Of a stretch of DNA of 64,000 nt, positions 60,140-64,000 are shown piece after piece. Location: NCBI GenBank assembly GCA_023376005.1, contig CM042143.1:83054564-83118563 (forward strand), written 5' to 3'. Positions within the stretch are counted from its first letter, which is position 1; each line of letters begins with the position of its first letter. The notes below the pieces were generated by a model, which made no database searches, had not been told where the DNA came from, and saw only the letters and a list, made by a program, of their open reading frames with translations. The translations under genes and the position numbers were made by a program. The stretch is from Doryteuthis pealeii. Its lineage: Eukaryota; Mollusca; Cephalopoda; Myopsida; Loliginidae.

Positions 60140-60437
60140 CAATTTCTTTAGACACCACTAAACTTTGTGGAGTTAAATCATAAGACCACTTATTAGTTTT
60201 GCTTTCGTAAATAATTTTACAAAATTCTTTAACTTAAAAAAAATTTTTTCAATACTAGCTAACATACTTACTGAACTGTGAGCCAGTGACTGACTAGATG
60301 CTATATAAATCTTAAATTGATACGCAATAAGTCTAGAGGTAATCGATAAGTCAACTGTATTTCTTTAGTATTAATCCATTCTCTCATGCTTCAGAAACAA
60401 ACAAACAAAACCCAGTACATCTATTTTTTATGACATT

Positions 60438-60494
<57 letters not shown>

Positions 60495-60964
60495 TTGAAA
60501 GAAAGGAAAAACTCAATAAACCATCATTCTGTAATAAATTATTTCGACCAAAACATAAAAGGCTTTTAGAAATTTAAAGAAATTTCCCAAACTCCTTAGT
60601 ATTTCAGTCCTATCAGACAGTCACAGATAAAACGAATAACCCAAAGAAATTTCACCAGAAAATTCATCAAATGTAGGTCAGACAGCAAATGTAAATTTAC
60701 AATTTCAAGCTAAAGAAAGAGTTACAAGGTATCCTTAAATTTCCTGTTTAAACAGACATATTAAAAAAAAATGTATATGTATGATTTTAATATGTAAAAA
60801 TATAATAAAAATTTGTCTAGACTATATTTATAGAAAATTTTAAAAAATGATTAAGAAGTGGTGTTATAATAGTTATTACATACTAAAAAGTATATAATTT
60901 GATAAAAATATATAATTTGATAAAAATATAAATAGTAAAATTAATATTATTACATACTAAAAAA

Positions 60965-61009
<45 letters not shown>
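59521..61009. other. AT-rich sequence downstream of RBM22 with TA microsatellites
   Basis: No exon seen. TA runs at about 60108-60133, 60440-60486 and 60970-61012. Confidence 0.55.
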
Positions 61010-61014
<5 letters not shown>

Positions 61015-61560
61015 TTATGTCACGCAAGTTGCACGGATATCCATGACAATCTCCCACCAACCTTCACTTCATTGCCCCCTGCACAGCAACCAGCATCCTC
61101 ACATAGTTGGTCAATGTAGGTCCTTGCTGGGCGGCCCACGTTAGCATGCCCATGTGTTGGCTTCCACAGGAGAACGTCGCTTATGAGCTCGTCCTTGCTT
61201 CTCCAACAGTGTCCTGCATGTCTAGTCCTGTCTTACTCGGATGGTCTGTGAAATGGGTGGTAGGTGGCCATACAGCTGCTTCCTTGTGGGGTGCTGTTTC
61301 CACAACTTGTTCAAGACTACATGCAGCATTCTTGTGCAGGTCCCACCTAGCTTATTCTCAAGGCACTTTGTTAGGGTCCAAGTGGTGAAGCCATACAGCA
61401 GCACTGACATAACCACAGCCTGGAAGAATTGTCGCTTTAGTTTATCAGTGAGATCAGATTTCCATATGACTGATAATTTGTTTGTGGCCAACCATGCCTT
61501 TCCTATTCATGTATTAACATTACTTTCTGTGGATGAGATATTACTATCTAGGTATGTGAA
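61010..61560 (-). mobile_element. RTE-type LINE 3' end (reverse-transcriptase C-terminus)
   Basis: A minus-strand frame (61491-61222) reads through motifs such as LTDKLKRQFFQAVVMSVLLY and LYGHLPPISQTIRVRQD, the C-terminal part of an RTE-like reverse transcriptase, then continues with frameshifts to the element end near 61010. It is 5'-truncated, with the break near the polymerase C-terminus, as is usual for LINE copies. Confidence 0.75.
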
Positions 61561-61597
61561 TTGTTCTGTTATCTACTGTGAGAGTTATCCTTCCTAT

Positions 61598-61715
61598 GCG
61601 GACAGATTCCCAAACACAATATTCTCGTCGTTGGGGGTGACATGAATGCGCAGATAGGCAAAAACGAAAATAGATACTGCCTACATGACATTACAAATAG
61701 AAATGGCGAACTCTG
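61598..61715 (+). pseudogene. RTE-type LINE endonuclease fragment
   Basis: The plus-strand reading ILVVGGDMNAQIGKNENRYC followed by LHDITNRNGEL matches the apurinic-type endonuclease motif (GGDMNAQIG) of RTE LINEs. It is opposite in orientation to the adjacent 3'-end fragment, so the two are separate pieces or a rearranged insertion. Confidence 0.7.
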
Positions 61716-61976
61716 AGTTTTGGTCGAAATAAATTTATTACAGAATGACGGTTTATTGAGTTTTTCTTTCTTTCAAAGGTAAATATTGCTCTGTATTTAA
61801 TCTAAATCATAGATTATTGTGCATTGAGCTCTCTAGGGATTTATAAAGATCCTTGTATTTGTACCTACTAAAACATGCAATATAATTATACAATGATATT
61901 TTGAAGATCCCATGTAGAATCATCCCTTACTACCAGTTTTGGATACCTTACACACACACACATATATATATATATA

Positions 61977-63002
61977 CAGGGTGTTTGGGATAAATTTAAT
62001 GGATTGTAAAGAAATTCAACAGGCACAGAAATTACGCTACTGTCAAGTTTCACTCAAACTAACCACCATTAGCATCAATCACAGCCTCAATCCTGCTCCA
62101 GTTTCCCAGAGGTGTGGCAGGGGTTGATTCCTGCTGCCATACATATGGCTACCATTGGCTACCCTTGTTATCCAGGGCTTGACTACAGTTTTTAGCAACT
62201 CCACGTAGGCATCTGAATTCAACCTGATACCCTCTGAAAAAATGTGGAGGTATCACATCAACTTCAGAGGACACATCCGAAAACTATCCAGTTTGGGGAA
62301 ATTCAGTTTGCATGACACGAGGAGTGTCCTTTGGATTGTATGCAAGCCATCTGTTATTCTGCGTGTTGTGCTTTTGGTCTTGACAAAAGTTTTTCTCATT
62401 GGAAAAGAACCAGATTGTTTGTGGTTCAGCAGGATGTTTCACTTTGCTCATAAGTTTCTTCACCTTTGTCAGATGATTTTAATGGGTCTTTTCTGGGAGC
62501 AGTTGACCTCTGCGACGCTTGTATGAATAGTAGCGAAGGTCTTCATTGAGTACAAGCTTCATGGTAAAAGCTGAAACATTCAATTCACATGACAAAGCCA
62601 GAATTCCAATGCTAGGGTCCTTCAACACTTTTTTCTGCAGATTTTCAAGGAATTCTTCTGTACGAACGCAATCAGATCGTCTGTTATATTGCTTTTTTCT
62701 AGCCACAGCCTCATGTCTCCATTGCAATTCTCCAGTTCATGCCTGATTGTTTTTACAGTGTTCAGGGAGCATTGGGCAGCAACCATAAATTCCTTATTTT
62801 GATGACCGGTGCAGATCATCATGATACAAGTTATTCTCTTCCATGATTCAGGTGGGTTCCAGTCATCCATTCTATTTGTCATCACGTATATGAATGAAGA
62901 AGGATCCAAGCTTTTAAATGATGCTTAGTGGGCGTCAATACCTCCAACTTATGGAGAAAAATAACCAAATATAAGTATGTCAAATTTATCCCGAACACCC
63001 GG
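61977..63002 (-). mobile_element. Mariner-type transposon relic, 1026 bp
   Basis: Terminal inverted repeats CAGGGTGTTTGGGATAAATT (left) and CCGGGTGTTCGGGATAAATT (right, minus strand) are flanked by TA on each side (61975-61976 and 63003-63004). The minus strand carries a broken transposase gene. It is shorter than the usual 1.3 kb of an intact mariner, consistent with an internal deletion. Confidence 0.85.
61990..62909 (-). pseudogene. Broken mariner transposase
   Basis: Minus-strand frames 62909-62622 and 62727-62479 overlap out of phase, showing a frameshift within the N-terminal helix-turn-helix region (CVRTEEFLENLQKKVLKDPS). Further on a decayed WFFSNEKNF motif marks the first catalytic Asp region and QQEST the second, where the expected D is E. 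The third acidic residue region appears to be missing, with the frame running into the 3' end. Non-functional. Confidence 0.7.
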
Positions 63003-64000
63003 TATATATATATATATATTAAAATCAAAAATTGCAAAGGGGATATTTTTATTTTTTATTTTCAAACAATTACCAAAAATCAGGGAATTGTCCAATTTTA
63101 ATGAAAATTTCACACTTTATTCATTAATGACTTTATCTTTATAATGAATAGCTTATTTTATTAAAAAGAAATTGAAAAAAAATTTTTTTTTTATCAATTC
63201 AGATTATAGGGGCCCCCTTTGGTCATTTAAATAAAGAATTTCCATTCCCTAATTTTTACATTTCTAGAAAAATCAAATCGTGAAAACCATGTAAAAAATA
63301 AAAGATAAAAAATTAAATCATCACCCAAAAATAGTTATTTGAAAATTTAATAGTTATTTTCTTAAAACTCAAAAAATAATTTTTATAGTGTGTGTTTATT
63401 TAATTTTTTAAATTTCTATTCTTGTTTTAAAAACAATATTTTTTTGTATTGATACAAAAAAGTACTTTCTCTGATTTAATTAGCCTATTTTTATTCACTT
63501 AAAAATTTAATAGGGAATTTTAAACGTCTATATTTTCACTATAGATAAAGCTTTATTTACTCTATCTAAAAATGTAAGTTAAGAATGCCCATTTTTGCAC
63601 AATATATTTTCCAAGATTTTTATATATTTAAAAAATTATAACTAAAATTTTTTAATACGATCATCACACGTATTAAAAGTTATGTCCCCTGATGGCCTGG
63701 ACTGATGAAATACACAGTATAATTTTACAGTATGGGCTACTATAGATTTTTACTTATTTAAATGCAAAAATCTAGTCCATTTGTGTTGATTTTTACACAT
63801 TTATCTCCGTTATAACTGCCTTACTGAACAGTTTTCTACTGTTGAAGCATCTAAAAAACAAAAAGCTCTTCACTTTTGATATGATGTAAAGATACACCCC
63901 CTCGTATTTCCTTTATTGTCCCCATGTTCTCAAATTTTGCTGTGGAGATGAATTTTCCATCAAGAAAAAATTGCATGGATTTAAGTTTGGTGAGTATGGA
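63003..64000. other. AT-rich sequence, end of window
   Basis: No exon recognised. About 63045-63165 is an inverted copy of the dispersed repeat at 468-560 and 57640-57750 (ACCAAAAATCAGGGAATTG). The remaining sequence is unassigned. Confidence 0.5.

Noticed and set aside
1..64000. CRISPR arrays, operons, ribosome binding sites, prophage or bacterial mobile elements
   Set aside because: None seen; intron-split genes and SINE/LINE/MITE content show this is animal nuclear DNA.

Overview
The window is animal nuclear DNA: AT-rich, gene-poor, full of introns, microsatellites and transposon relics, and without any prokaryotic feature. Two conserved single-copy eukaryotic genes can be rebuilt exon by exon. 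The transposon content (RTE-type LINE 3' ends, several tRNA-derived SINEs, palindromic MITEs, a mariner relic, long TA runs) looks like a cephalopod mollusc, most likely an octopus. That species call is inference from recollected repeat families; the gene assignments rest on the protein sequence read from the DNA.

Layout. 1-7.9 kb: intergenic AT-rich DNA with nested repeats. 8.8-28.8 kb (minus strand): 11 coding exons of a WIPI4/WDR45-type PROPPIN (340 aa), a beta-propeller phosphoinositide-binding autophagy protein; a probable 5'UTR exon lies near 42.6 kb, which makes intron 1 about 13.7 kb. 42.6-43.04 kb: a short interval that appears to be a divergent promoter. 43.04-59.1 kb (plus strand): nine coding exons of RBM22, a pre-mRNA splicing factor (434 aa). 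59.1-64 kb: RBM22 3'UTR, microsatellites, a LINE 3' end, a LINE endonuclease fragment and a 1.03-kb mariner relic. Every proposed splice junction is GT-AG and the phases add up to uninterrupted reading frames in both genes.

The two genes have unrelated jobs (autophagy membrane dynamics and spliceosome activation). What links them is the inferred shared promoter. The most notable material is non-coding: at least six families of foldback or palindromic elements, most inside introns and therefore transcribed. One hAT-like MITE family occurs five times within WIPI4 introns, and four copies keep recognisable 8-bp target duplications. Several nested insertions give clean element boundaries, among them a 421-bp retroposon inside a tRNA-derived SINE with a 17-bp duplication. 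I found no operon-like or defence-like system; the best candidates for something undescribed are these foldback families and a GC-richer, poly(A)-ended block at about 31.9-33.1 kb.
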